Assembly: GCA_019358835.1 (NCBI GenBank)
Contig: JAHHIH010000001.1
Location: 186,001-250,000 of the forward strand
DNA from: Tildeniella torsiva UHER 1998/13D
GTDB taxonomy: Bacteria; Cyanobacteriota; Cyanobacteriia; Phormidesmidales; Phormidesmidaceae
Length of the DNA: 64,000 bases
Direction of reading: 5' to 3'
A program made the position numbers and the translations under genes. Below are positions 1 to 9,727 of the stretch, piece after piece. The notes under the pieces are model-generated. The model was not told the DNA's origin. It worked only from the letters and a program-made list of their open reading frames with translations, and made no database searches. The first letter of the stretch is position 1, and each line of letters opens with the position of its first letter.

Positions 1-3000
1 TGGACGGTGCCACGCCCAATTTAGATCTGTGGGAAACCCTGGATGTGCCGGTGCTGCAAGTGATTCTCAGCGGCGGCACCAAAGCCGCTTGGGAAAGCCA
101 AAGTCTAGGCCTCTCGCCCCGCGACATTGCCATGAATGTGGCTCTGCCCGAGGTGGATGGGCGCATTATCACCCGTGCGGTTTCGTTTAAATCGGTCAAT
201 CAGCGCAGCGAGACGCTAGAAACCGATGTGGTCACCTACGAGCCGGTGGGCGATCGCATCACCTTCGTCGCCGACCTAGCCGCCCATTGGGCCAGCCTGC
301 GCCGTACCCCCGTGAGCGATCGCCGCATCGCCTTAATTCTCGCCAACTACCCCAACCGCGACGGTCGCTTGGCAAATGGAGTTGGTTTAGACACGCCCCA
401 GAGTGCGATCGAAGTTCTCCACGCCCTCAAAGATGCTGGCTACACCCTGGGCGACATTCCCACCGATGGCGATGACCTGATTCGCCAGCTCACCGCCGGG
501 GTGACCAATGACCCCGAAGGCAAGGATTTTCGCCAAATCCACCAGTCCCTTGCCCTCGCAGACTACTGCCAGCATTTTGAGACTCTGCCGGAAGCGGTGC
601 GTGTTGGTATGAGCGATCGGTGGGGCATGCCTGGGGAAGATGGGGAAGAAATTCAAAATTTCTCCTCCGGAGACGCTACGCGAACAAAATTCAAAATTCA
701 AAACTCCCTACCCCCTACTCCCCACCCCACTATCACCTCACCTGCCCCCTTCCCGATCTCTGGCATCCAACTCGGCAACGTCTTCATCGGCGTTCAGCCC
801 AGCCGGGGCTACGACCTCGACCCCTCGCTCAACTACCACTCGCCCGACCTGGAACCAACCCACGACTACCTGGCCTTCTATCTTTGGCTGAGGCATACCT
901 TTGGGGCGCAGGCGATCGTTCACCTGGGCAAGCACGGCAATTTGGAGTGGCTGCCCGGCAAAGGCGTCGGCCTGTCGCAGGACTGCTACCCCGAGGCGAT
1001 GTTTGGCCCCATGCCGCACCTGTACCCGTTTATTGTCAATGACCCCGGCGAAGGCTCCCAGGCGAAGCGCCGCGCCCAGGCGGTAATTCTCGACCACCTC
1101 ACTCCACCGCTCACCCGCGCCGAACTCTACGGCCCCCTCGAAAAGCTTGAAGGGCTGGTAGATGAATACTACGAAGCCCAGAGTTTAGATCCAAGCCGGT
1201 TGGCCTTGATTGGCGATCGCATCCTCACCCTCCTCACCGAAACCAGCCTGCTTGCTGAAATTTCCACCAACCCAGGGCAGACACGTGGGTCTGCCCATAC
1301 ACCCACCCATCCACCCACCGACCCATCCACTCCCCCACTCCCCACCCTCGACACCTACCTCTGCGACCTCAAGGAAGCCCAGATTCGCGACGGCCTCCAC
1401 ATCTTTGGCCAGTGCCCCGATGGCCGCCAGCTGCGAGATTTGATCGTGGCGATCGCCCGCCACCCCAACCCTGGCCGCCAGGGATTAACGCGCGCGATCG
1501 CAGAATCTTGGGGTCTAGACCTCGACCCTCTCACTATCGATCTCGGCGAATCCTTCACCCCCTCACTCCCTCACCTCTCCACCTGTCGCATCGCCGGAGA
1601 CGTTGTTGAAGCCTTAGAAGAGGAAGCGTCGCGTCTGGTGGAAGGGTTATTGATGAAAACTACTGCCCCGAGCCGCCCTCTCCCTAGCCCTCTCCCAGGG
1701 GGAGAGGGAACCGGAATTGGCTCCAGCCCCCCTCTCCCTGAGGGAGAGGGGCTGGGGGTGAGGGGGACAACCCTCGCCGCCGAACTCCACTGGATTCAGC
1801 ACACCCTCATCCCCGCCCTGACCCGCACCACCGACGAGATCGCCAACCTACTGTCGGGCCTCGACGGGCGCTACGTGCCCAGCGGCCCCGCCGGAGCCCC
1901 CACCCGCAATCGCCCTGATGTGCTGCCCACAGGGCGCAATTTCTTCTCGGTAGATATTCGCGCTATCCCCACCGAGAGCGCCTGGGATGTGGGGAGGCGA
2001 GCGGCGGAAGTCCTAATCGAGCAGTACACCCAAGATCACGGCGAATACCCCCAAACCCTGGGCTTGTCGGTGTGGGGCACGTCCACCATGCGTACCGGCG
2101 GGGACGACATTGCCGAAGCCCTAGCCCTAATGGGAGTGCGCCCGGTGTGGGATGGCCCCTCGCGGCGGGTGGTCGATTTTGAGGTGCTGCCGCTGGCGGC
2201 GATCGGGCGGCCTCGGGTCGATGTCACCCTGCGAATTTCGGGCTTCTTTCGCGATGCTTTCCCCAATTTGATCGACCTGGTAGATCAGGCGGTGGCAGCG
2301 GTGGCGGCTTTAGAAGAACCGCCCGATCAAAATCCCCTGGCGGCGCGATCGCGCCAAGAGAGCGCCGAGTGGCAGGCCCAGGGTCTAACGGCAGAGCAGG
2401 CGGAGCTGCGATCGCGCTACCGCATCTTTGGCTCTAAGCCAGGGGCCTACGGAGCTGGCTTACAGGGGCTGATCGAGTCGCAAAACTGGACGACCGACGA
2501 AGATTTAGCCCGCGCCTACCTGAACTGGAGCGGCTACGCCTACGGTCGCAACGCCCAGGGCCACGCCATGCCCGAGGCCTTCGAGCAGAGGCTCAAGCAC
2601 CTGCAAGTGGTGCTCCACAACCAGGACAACCGCGAGCACGACCTGCTTGACTCCGACGACTACTACCAGTTTCAGGGGGGCATGACAGTGGCGGCCCGCA
2701 CCCTCCAGGGGCAGCAGCCCGCCACCTACTTTGGCGACAATGCGGTGACGGCCAAGCCCAAGGTGCGATCGCTCGACGCCGAAATTGCCAAGGTCTACCG
2801 CTCTCGCGTGGTCAACCCCAAGTGGATCGAGGGCGTCATGCGCCACGGCTATAAGGGAGCCTTTGAGATGGCCGCCACGGTCGATTATCTGTTTGCCTAC
2901 GACGCCACCGCCCGCTGCGTCGCTGACCACATGTACGAGGGGGTAGCCCAGGCCTATGTGCTCGACCCAGCGGTGCAGGCCTTCGTGCAAACCGCCAACC

Positions 3001-3158
3001 CCTGGGCGCTGCGTGATATGGCCGAGCGCCTGCTCGAGGCCCACCAGCGCGGATTGTGGGCCACCGCCCCCGAGTCGATGCTAGATGCCCTCCGCCAAAC
3101 GGCCAACCAGGCCGAAGGCGTGGTAGAGACCCAGCAGCTCAGCTCACCAGGCCATTAG
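1..3158 (+). CDS. cobN: Cobaltochelatase subunit CobN (5' end cut by the window edge)
   Basis: Large subunit of the ATP-dependent chelatase that inserts cobalt into hydrogenobyrinic acid diamide in cobalamin synthesis; related to magnesium chelatase ChlH. The frame is open to the left edge (first full codon at base 3), so the GTG at 45 is not the start. About 1,050 residues are visible against roughly 1,250 or more for the family. CobN-like stretches include HLGKHGNLEWLPGKG near residue 305 of the visible part and the C-terminal block ending near NPWALRDMAERLLEAH. Three segments do not look like CobN: a repeat-derived Thr/Pro-rich stretch (about 649-738), a Pro/His-rich stretch (1271-1347) and a Pro/Gly/Glu stretch (1675-1770). 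All keep the frame. ChlH is less likely because of the CobN-type C-terminus. Family call is firm. Confidence 0.92.
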   Translation, partial: DGATPNLDLWETLDVPVLQVILSGGTKAAWESQSLGLSPRDIAMNVALPEVDGRIITRAVSFKSVNQRSETLETDVVTYEPVGDRITFVADLAAHWASLRRTPVSDRRIALILANYPNRDGRLANGVGLDTPQSAIEVLHALKDAGYTLGDIPTDGDDLIRQLTAGVTNDPEGKDFRQIHQSLALADYCQHFETLPEAVRVGMSDRWGMPGEDGEEIQNFSSGDATRTKFKIQNSLPPTPHPTITSPAPFPISGIQLGNVFIGVQPSRGYDLDPSLNYHSPDLEPTHDYLAFYLWLRHTFGAQAIVHLGKHGNLEWLPGKGVGLSQDCYPEAMFGPMPHLYPFIVNDPGEGSQAKRRAQAVILDHLTPPLTRAELYGPLEKLEGLVDEYYEAQSLDPSRLALIGDRILTLLTETSLLAEISTNPGQTRGSAHTPTHPPTDPSTPPLPTLDTYLCDLKEAQIRDGLHIFGQCPDGRQLRDLIVAIARHPNPGRQGLTRAIAESWGLDLDPLTIDLGESFTPSLPHLSTCRIAGDVVEALEEEASRLVEGLLMKTTAPSRPLPSPLPGGEGTGIGSSPPLPEGEGLGVRGTTLAAELHWIQHTLIPALTRTTDEIANLLSGLDGRYVPSGPAGAPTRNRPDVLPTGRNFFSVDIRAIPTESAWDVGRRAAEVLIEQYTQDHGEYPQTLGLSVWGTSTMRTGGDDIAEALALMGVRPVWDGPSRRVVDFEVLPLAAIGRPRVDVTLRISGFFRDAFPNLIDLVDQAVAAVAALEEPPDQNPLAARSRQESAEWQAQGLTAEQAELRSRYRIFGSKPGAYGAGLQGLIESQNWTTDEDLARAYLNWSGYAYGRNAQGHAMPEAFEQRLKHLQVVLHNQDNREHDLLDSDDYYQFQGGMTVAARTLQGQQPATYFGDNAVTAKPKVRSLDAEIAKVYRSRVVNPKWIEGVMRHGYKGAFEMAATVDYLFAYDATARCVADHMYEGVAQAYVLDPAVQAFVQTANPWALRDMAERLLEAHQRGLWATAPESMLDALRQTANQAEGVVETQQLSSPGH
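649..738 (+). repeat. In-frame repeat insertion 1 in cobN
   Basis: A stretch with doubled AATTCAAAATT words, the word GGAGACGCTACGCGAAC and a C-rich run (CCCTACCCCCTACTCCCC). These words are typical of cyanobacterial intergenic repeats, yet here they are translated. The frame is preserved and flanking CobN sequence continues on both sides. Confidence 0.6.
1271..1347 (+). repeat. In-frame repeat insertion 2 in cobN
   Basis: Starts with an inverted repeat GGGCAGAC / GTCTGCCC (1275-1282 and 1289-1296, 6-nt loop) followed by tandem CCCACCCAT/CCACCCAC-type words. It is translated as a Pro/His/Thr-rich linker inside CobN without breaking the frame. Confidence 0.6.
1675..1770 (+). repeat. In-frame repeat insertion 3 in cobN (two GGGAGAGGG palindromes)
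   Basis: Two adjacent hairpins: CCCTCTCCC / GGGAGAGGG (1688-1696 and 1700-1708), and a longer imperfect one with CTCTCCCT / AGGGAGAG in its core (about 1723-1755). They are translated as two similar Pro/Gly/Glu-rich peptides, PLPGGEG and PLPEGEG. The same palindrome core occurs between genes at 32952-32974. Confidence 0.75.
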
Positions 3159-3294
3159 TGTGAAGGTTGCTACCACTGCCGGTCGAGAAACTCTGGACTT
3201 GTGATGATAAAGGTAAGGTCAAGGTTGCTTACCCCTGCCCTAGGGCATGCTGGGCTAGTCACTCACAGCCACGGAGAATTATGGAAGGCATCCC

Positions 3295-6200
3295 ATGACT
3301 GGGCAAAAGGTTAGTCAGATTCTTTGGGTTGGCAAACCTCCAGAGGCGACATCATTACCCAGTTTTGCCGCCTCTAAATTGGCAATCATTGCCCTAGATC
3401 AGGTGCATGCCGCTCTGGCTTACCTGGCCGCTGGCCACCGCATAGATGGCGTGCTGCTCGATCTAACGGCCCCAGCCACCGAGGGGCTAGATACGCTCCG
3501 GGCTCTCCAGGCCCAGGCTCCTGGCCTACCAGTGATTGTGTTGGTCAGTCCAGACCAGACATCCCTCGGCCTAGAGGCCGTGCGGGCCGGGGCAGAAGAT
3601 TATTTGATCAAAGGGCAAACCCCGATTGCCGAAATCTGGCGGGCCGTGGGCTGCGCCCTTGAGCGCCACCGTCGGCACCAGGCGATCGCCCCGCCTCCCG
3701 CCGCCAAGGGCGATCTAGACACCGTGGCCAGGCAAGACCAGCGCTACCAAAAGATCTTTCAGGAGGTGCCGGTTTCTCTGTGGGAAGAAGATTGGTCGGC
3801 GGTTATAGACCTGGTGCGCGATCTAGAACACCAGGGCATTACCGACTTTGCCGCCTACATTGACCAGCACCCCGAGTTTGTCGCTCTGGCCATGCTGCAA
3901 GTGCAAATTTTAGACGTCAATCAGACCACCCTAGACATCTTCAATGCGCAGACCAAAGCAGATATTCTGGGCTCCCTAGAGGTGGTGTTTTCGACCCTCG
4001 ATACCCTGCCGGGGTTTAAGGCAGAGCTGACGGCCTTTTGCCTCGGTGAACCGGCATTTGAGAGCGAAAAAGCCATGCGCACGGTGACCGGAGAGCTGAT
4101 TCATACCTGGGTAAAGACCACGTTTCCTGACTGGCAAAGCGGGTCGAGCCAGGTGCTGGTCAGCCTACTCGATATTAGCGAACGGGTGCAGCTTGAAGCC
4201 GAACGCAGACAGGCCGAGGTGCTATTGGCCACCCGCATTCGTCAGCAGGAGGCGGTGGCTCGGCTGGGGCTGGCGGCCACGGGGGCCGATCGGCTAGAGC
4301 CGATCTTGCAGCAGGCCACCGAGCAGGTGGCGGCGGTGCTAGACATGGAGTTTTGCACCGTTTTAGAACTGACAGAGGGCGGCAGCCAGCTCCAGCTGGT
4401 GGCCGGGGTGGGCTGGCATCCCGATCGCATGGACACCGTGACTATCCCGCTTGAGCAGGCCTCGCAATCGAGGCTGACGCTGCGATCGCCCGATCCCATC
4501 TTCATTGATGATATGGGTCAGGAAACCCGCTTTAGCGCCACCCCCGTGCTCAACGCCCACCAGATTGTCAGCGGCATGAGCGTGGCGATTCGCGTGCAGG
4601 GCGAACCCTGGGGGGTGCTGGGGGCCCACTCTCGCCATCCCCGGCAGTTTTCGACCGACGATACCTACTTTGTGCAGTCGGTGGCGGCCCTACTGGCCCT
4701 GGTGATTGAGCGGATAGCCACCCAGGCAGCCCTGACGGAAAGCCACCAGCAAATGCAAACGGCCCAGCGCATCGCGGCCCTAGGCAGCTGGGAGTACGAC
4801 ATGGTCAACGATCGCCTGCATTGGTCAGAGGCCTGCAAACAAGCCGCGGGGATTGCCCCCGAGCAGGCGATGCTAACCTATGACGACTTTTTGCGGCACG
4901 TTCACCCCGACGACCTGGCCATGGTCATGCAGCAGTTTGAGCAGGCCAGGCGCGATTGCACCGCCCTAGACTACGAGCATCGCTGGATCTGCCCCAGCGG
5001 CGAGGTGCACCACCTGCACCAGCGGGGTGAAATCACCTATGACTCCAGCGGCAATCCCCTGCACGTCGTCGGCACCCTGCAAAATGTGACAGAGCGCGCC
5101 CGCCTCGACAGCGATCGCCGCCGGGCTGAAGAGACCCTGCAACAGCAGGCAACCCTGCTCACCAACGCCGAACGCATTGGCAACATGGGCAGCTGGGCCC
5201 TTGACCTAAACGCCAATCACTTAGTCTGGTCAGCGGGCACTGATCGCCTGTTTGGCATGAGCCCAGAGGCCCCGATCGAGACCTTTGAGGGGTTTCTCGC
5301 GCGGGTGATACCCGAAGATCGACCCAAACTGCTAGCGATACACCACCAGGTGGATGCCGCCGCCGGGGTTTTGGAGGTTGACTACCGCATCCGTCGCCCT
5401 GACGGGGAGACGCGCTGGCTAGTGGATTGGGGCAATATCGAGTTGGATGCCGCCGGTCGGCCCTTCCGACGACTGGGCATGGTGATGGATGTGACGGATC
5501 AAAAAGCCGCCGAGGCAACTCTGCGGGTCAGCGAAGAACGGTTTCGGCTGGTCTCCAGGGCAACCAACGACGCCATTTGGGACTGGGACATTGTCGCCAA
5601 TACCACCTGGCGCGGCGAGGGGTTTAAAACTCTGTTTGGCTACAGCGACGCCGACCTCAAGGCCCCAAGCGACTGGTGGCACAGCCACCTGCACCCGGAA
5701 GATGGCCCGCGAGTGCTGGCCTCAATACAGACGGCCCTAGCAGGAAATGCCACCAGCTGGAAAGATGAATACCGCTTTCGTTGCCAAGACGGTAGCTATG
5801 CCTACGTGATGGATCGCGGCTATATCATGCGCAATGCCCAGAGGCAGGCGATTCGGATAATTGGCGGCATCCTCAACCTGACCGAAAAAAAGAATCTGGA
5901 GGCCCAGCTGCTGCAAAGCCAAAAAATGGAGGCGATTGGCCAGCTGACCGGTGGCATGGCCCACGACTTTAACAACCTGCTGACGGTGATTATGGGCAAC
6001 GCTGAGCTACTGGTAGAAGAACTCGGCCCCCAGCCCCAGCTGCGATCGCTGGCCGATATGATCGGCAGGGCTGCCCAGCGGGGGGCCGACCTCACCCAGC
6101 GGCTGCTAGTCTTTGCCCGCGGCCAAACCCTCGCCCCCCAACCCGTGGATGTCAACCGGCTAATTGCCCATATGCAGGGGCTACTGCGCCGCACCCTAGG

Positions 6201-7056
6201 AGAGCAAATTGAGATACGCTGCGGCTACGATGACCGCCTGTGGCCCGCCCTGGTAGATGACACCCAGCTTGAGAGCGCCCTGCTCAATTTGTGCATCAAT
6301 GCCCGCGACGCCATGGGCGGGGTGGGCTGCCTCACCCTAAAGACGGCCCAGATGCCCATGGCCGCCGAAAGCGGCGATCGCCCCGGCAATCTCCACCCCG
6401 GCGACTACGTCGTGGTCACGGTGTCAGACACCGGAGTGGGCATGGCCGCCGATCTGCTGAGCCGGGTGTTTGAGCCATTCTTTACCACCAAAGCCAAAGA
6501 TAAGGGCACCGGGCTGGGGTTGAGCATGGTGTACAGTTTTGCGTGCCAGTCTAACGGCCATGTCACCATTGACTCTGAGCCGGGGGTGGGCACAACCGTG
6601 CGGCTCTATCTGCCCCGCTGCAGCGATCGCCAACAGCTGGCGCTAGAGGGCGATACCCAACCCGAAGCGGCCCTCTATGGGGGTGGCTCAGAGCTGATCT
6701 TGCTGGTCGAAGACAATGCCCTGGTGCGAGACTACGCCCGGCAGCAGCTCAAAAGCCTAGGGTATCGGGTTTTAGCCGCCCAAAACGGCCCAGAAGCCCT
6801 GGAGATGCTTCAGCAGCAGCCTGAGATCGATCTGCTGTTTACCGATGTGATTATGCCCGGCGGCCTGAATGGCCGAGAGCTGGCCGACGCGGCCCACCGA
6901 CTGCTGCCCCAGCTGCGCGTGCTCTACACCTCCGGCTATGCCGAGAACGTCCTGCCCCAGAGAGAAGACCCAGAGGCCGAGATCCAGCTGCTGCACAAAC
7001 CCTACCAGCGAGCCGAGCTGGCCCATAAAATCCGTCAGGCCCTGGCCGATAGCTAA
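3295..7056 (+). CDS. Hybrid sensor histidine kinase 1: REC-like, PAS, GAF, three PAS, HisKA, HATPase, REC
   Basis: Soluble sensor kinase of 1,253 residues. Rough order: receiver-like domain 7-127; PAS 147-300; GAF 318-480; PAS 490-605, 622-745 and 750-868; HisKA 876-945 with phosphoacceptor His890 in GGMAHDFNNLL; HATPase about 985-1110 with DTGVGM and GTGLGLSMVY; C-terminal receiver 1130-1250 with Asp1184 in LLFTDVIMPGG. The N-terminal receiver keeps the phosphorylatable-type Asp (LLDLTAP) and Lys (YLIKG) but lacks the acidic pair after strand 1, so it may not be phosphorylated. No transmembrane segment is seen. Start is ATG with GGAAGG upstream. It heads a co-directional run with the next three genes. 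Signals sensed are unknown. Confidence 0.93.
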   Translation: MTGQKVSQILWVGKPPEATSLPSFAASKLAIIALDQVHAALAYLAAGHRIDGVLLDLTAPATEGLDTLRALQAQAPGLPVIVLVSPDQTSLGLEAVRAGAEDYLIKGQTPIAEIWRAVGCALERHRRHQAIAPPPAAKGDLDTVARQDQRYQKIFQEVPVSLWEEDWSAVIDLVRDLEHQGITDFAAYIDQHPEFVALAMLQVQILDVNQTTLDIFNAQTKADILGSLEVVFSTLDTLPGFKAELTAFCLGEPAFESEKAMRTVTGELIHTWVKTTFPDWQSGSSQVLVSLLDISERVQLEAERRQAEVLLATRIRQQEAVARLGLAATGADRLEPILQQATEQVAAVLDMEFCTVLELTEGGSQLQLVAGVGWHPDRMDTVTIPLEQASQSRLTLRSPDPIFIDDMGQETRFSATPVLNAHQIVSGMSVAIRVQGEPWGVLGAHSRHPRQFSTDDTYFVQSVAALLALVIERIATQAALTESHQQMQTAQRIAALGSWEYDMVNDRLHWSEACKQAAGIAPEQAMLTYDDFLRHVHPDDLAMVMQQFEQARRDCTALDYEHRWICPSGEVHHLHQRGEITYDSSGNPLHVVGTLQNVTERARLDSDRRRAEETLQQQATLLTNAERIGNMGSWALDLNANHLVWSAGTDRLFGMSPEAPIETFEGFLARVIPEDRPKLLAIHHQVDAAAGVLEVDYRIRRPDGETRWLVDWGNIELDAAGRPFRRLGMVMDVTDQKAAEATLRVSEERFRLVSRATNDAIWDWDIVANTTWRGEGFKTLFGYSDADLKAPSDWWHSHLHPEDGPRVLASIQTALAGNATSWKDEYRFRCQDGSYAYVMDRGYIMRNAQRQAIRIIGGILNLTEKKNLEAQLLQSQKMEAIGQLTGGMAHDFNNLLTVIMGNAELLVEELGPQPQLRSLADMIGRAAQRGADLTQRLLVFARGQTLAPQPVDVNRLIAHMQGLLRRTLGEQIEIRCGYDDRLWPALVDDTQLESALLNLCINARDAMGGVGCLTLKTAQMPMAAESGDRPGNLHPGDYVVVTVSDTGVGMAADLLSRVFEPFFTTKAKDKGTGLGLSMVYSFACQSNGHVTIDSEPGVGTTVRLYLPRCSDRQQLALEGDTQPEAALYGGGSELILLVEDNALVRDYARQQLKSLGYRVLAAQNGPEALEMLQQQPEIDLLFTDVIMPGGLNGRELADAAHRLLPQLRVLYTSGYAENVLPQREDPEAEIQLLHKPYQRAELAHKIRQALADS

Positions 7057-7084
7057 CCAGGGGATTTTTTCTCGACGTACCGCC

Positions 7085-9727
7085 ATGACCTTCCGACTGC
7101 CCATCCTCTCGCCTCGCCTTGCCAAAGGGTTTGCCCTAGTCGGGCTGGCGGTGGTGTTTGCCACCGATACTCTGACACCCCTGGGGTCTGGCCACGCTAG
7201 CCTATATCTGCTGTTTGTGGCGGTAGCGGGCTGCTCCCGCAGCGATCGCTGGGTATGGGGCGTTACCCTCGCCAGTCTGGGCCTAACGGCGGCGGGCTTT
7301 TTTGTGTCGCCGCCGCCGCCGATAGAGGTTGCCCTAGTCTACCTGATCGCCAATCGGCTAATAGCAGGCCTGGCGATCGCCACAACCGGCGGCCTTACCC
7401 TGACAATTTTGCGGTACATCAAGCAGGTAAAGGATTCGCAACAAGCGCTTGGCGACACTTACGAGACCCTCAGGTCGCAGCAGACCCTGCTGCAAATCGC
7501 CAGCGAAATTGGCCGTTTTGGGGGCTGGCTGGTGCCCCTCGATAGTCCTACGGTGATCTGGTCTGAGGAGGTGTGCCGCATCCACGAGGTCGAGCTGGGG
7601 TTTGCCCCCACCCTGGCCCAGGGCATTGAGTTCTACCCGCCGGAGTACCGCGATCGCGTTAACACGTTCGTTACCGCCTGTATCGAAACCGGCCTGCCCT
7701 TTGACGAAGAGCTGCAAATTATCACCGCCCGCCAGCGCCGGGTGTGGGTGCGCTGCATTGGCCAGCCCGTCCGCAACGATCAGGGAAAAATTGTGGCCAT
7801 ACAGGGAGCCTTCCAAGATATCACCGCCCAAAAGCAGACCGAAACATTCTTAGAGCGCAGCGAGCAGCGGTTTCGCCAGCTGGCCGACGCCATCCCCCTA
7901 ATCGTTTGGACCGCCGATCCGCAGGGCCTGGTTGACTACACCAGCCAGGCCCTGCGGGTCTACACCGGCGTCTTTGAACCCAAACCCCATCTCAGCCGTA
8001 CCTGGCTGACGCTGCTGCATGCCGACGATCGCGCCCCCTGCCTAGCGAAGTGGAAGGCGGCGGTGCAAACCGGTAGCCCCTACCGGTTTGAGTTTCGGCT
8101 GCGGCGCTACGACGGCGACTACCGCTGGCACCTGGTGCAGGCCATTCCCATTCGCGACGACGCTGGCACCACGGTCAAGTGGTACGGCACCGCCACCGAA
8201 ATCCACGAGCAAAAGCAGCTTGAATACGAAGCCCGCCAGACGGCCGATCGCTTTAACACTACCCTAGAGAGCATCACCGACGCCTTTTTTACCCTCGATC
8301 ACGAGTGGCGCTTCACCTTTCTCAACCGCCAGGCCGAGCGGCTTATACAGCGCCAGCGGGCCGATCTGCTGGGTAACTGTGTGTGGGATGAGTTTCCACA
8401 GGCGGTGGGCAGTGTCTTTCAGCAGCAGTTTGAAACAGCCGCCGAGGAAGCGCAATCGGTTGAATTTCGAGAATTTTACCCCCCCTTAGATGCCTGGTTT
8501 GACGTGCGAGCCTACCCCTCCAGCGAGGGCCTGGCCGTGTATTTTCAAGATGTCACCGATCGCATTGTGCTAGAAGAGCAGCTACAACAGTCCCAGCGGC
8601 TAGAGTCGGTAGGACAGCTCACTGGCGGCATTGCCCACGACTTTAACAATCTGCTGACCGTCATTTTGGGCAACGCCGAGCTGCTCAGCGAAATGCTCGA
8701 ACCCGACCCCCAACTCCAGCCCCTAGCGGCCATGATTGGCAGTGCCGCCCAGCGCGGGGCCGACCTTACCCAGCGGCTGCTGGCCTTTGCCCGTCGCCAG
8801 GCCCTCGACCCCGAGGCCGTGGATGTCAACCGGCTAATTGACGCCATAGATGGGCTGCTGCGCCGCACCCTGGGCGAGCATATCGAGATTGAAATCGTGC
8901 GCCGAGCCGGACTGTGGCCCGCCCTAGTTGACTCCGCCCAGCTCGAAAGCGCCCTGCTCAACCTCTGCCTCAACGCCCGCGACGCCATGGCCCAGGGCGG
9001 CCGACTGACGGTTGAAACCGCCAATACCCACCTCAGTAAAGACTACGCCGACCAGCATGTGGAGGTAGTGCCGGGGCAGTACGTCATGGTGGCGGTGTCA
9101 GACACGGGCCTGGGCATTGCCCCCGAAAATTTAGAGCGGGTGTTTGAACCCTTTTTTACCACCAAAGAAACCGGCAAGGGTACCGGCCTGGGGCTGAGCA
9201 TGGTCTACGGATTTGTCAAGCAGTCGGGGGGCCATATTAAGCTCTATTCTGAGCTGGGCCAGGGCACCACCATTAGAATGTACCTACCCCGCTTTCAGGG
9301 CAACAACGAGCTTCAGCTCCGTCAGGTAGATAGCGCCGTGGTGGGTGGATCAGAGCTGATTTTGCTGGTCGAAGACGAAGAGCTCGTGCGCCGCTTTGCC
9401 CACGACCAGCTGGTGACTCTGGGCTACCGGGTGCTGGTGGCCACCGACGGCCCCGCCGCCCTGGCCCTGGTGCGCCAGCGAGACGATATCGACCTGCTGT
9501 TTACCGATGTAATCATGCCCGGCGGCATGAGCGGGCGCGAGCTAGCCGACCTGGCCCGACAGCTCAGACCCGAGCTAAACGTGCTTTACACCTCGGGCTA
9601 CACCGAAGATGCCATCGTCCACCATGGCCGATTAGACCCTGGGGTACAGCTCTTGAGCAAGCCCTACGGCAGAGCCGAACTCTCCCACAAGATTCGCGAT
9701 GCGCTGGCCGCACCGCCCTGCCCATGA
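7085..9727 (+). CDS. Hybrid sensor histidine kinase 2: membrane domain, three PAS, HisKA, HATPase, REC
   Basis: Membrane-bound sensor kinase of 880 residues. The frame is open further upstream into the previous gene, but the ATG at 7085, 28 nt after the preceding stop, is chosen because a hydrophobic N-terminus with about four membrane segments (residues 8-100) follows directly. Then PAS domains near 125-245, 255-375 and 385-495; HisKA with His518 (GGIAHDFNNLL); HATPase about 615-735; receiver 755-875 with Asp808. The region from HisKA to the end closely resembles kinase 1 and kinase 3. The stop overlaps the start of the next gene by ATGA, suggesting translational coupling. The membrane part resembles DUF4118-like sensor modules; that family assignment is tentative. 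Confidence 0.92.
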   Translation: MTFRLPILSPRLAKGFALVGLAVVFATDTLTPLGSGHASLYLLFVAVAGCSRSDRWVWGVTLASLGLTAAGFFVSPPPPIEVALVYLIANRLIAGLAIATTGGLTLTILRYIKQVKDSQQALGDTYETLRSQQTLLQIASEIGRFGGWLVPLDSPTVIWSEEVCRIHEVELGFAPTLAQGIEFYPPEYRDRVNTFVTACIETGLPFDEELQIITARQRRVWVRCIGQPVRNDQGKIVAIQGAFQDITAQKQTETFLERSEQRFRQLADAIPLIVWTADPQGLVDYTSQALRVYTGVFEPKPHLSRTWLTLLHADDRAPCLAKWKAAVQTGSPYRFEFRLRRYDGDYRWHLVQAIPIRDDAGTTVKWYGTATEIHEQKQLEYEARQTADRFNTTLESITDAFFTLDHEWRFTFLNRQAERLIQRQRADLLGNCVWDEFPQAVGSVFQQQFETAAEEAQSVEFREFYPPLDAWFDVRAYPSSEGLAVYFQDVTDRIVLEEQLQQSQRLESVGQLTGGIAHDFNNLLTVILGNAELLSEMLEPDPQLQPLAAMIGSAAQRGADLTQRLLAFARRQALDPEAVDVNRLIDAIDGLLRRTLGEHIEIEIVRRAGLWPALVDSAQLESALLNLCLNARDAMAQGGRLTVETANTHLSKDYADQHVEVVPGQYVMVAVSDTGLGIAPENLERVFEPFFTTKETGKGTGLGLSMVYGFVKQSGGHIKLYSELGQGTTIRMYLPRFQGNNELQLRQVDSAVVGGSELILLVEDEELVRRFAHDQLVTLGYRVLVATDGPAALALVRQRDDIDLLFTDVIMPGGMSGRELADLARQLRPELNVLYTSGYTEDAIVHHGRLDPGVQLLSKPYGRAELSHKIRDALAAPPCP

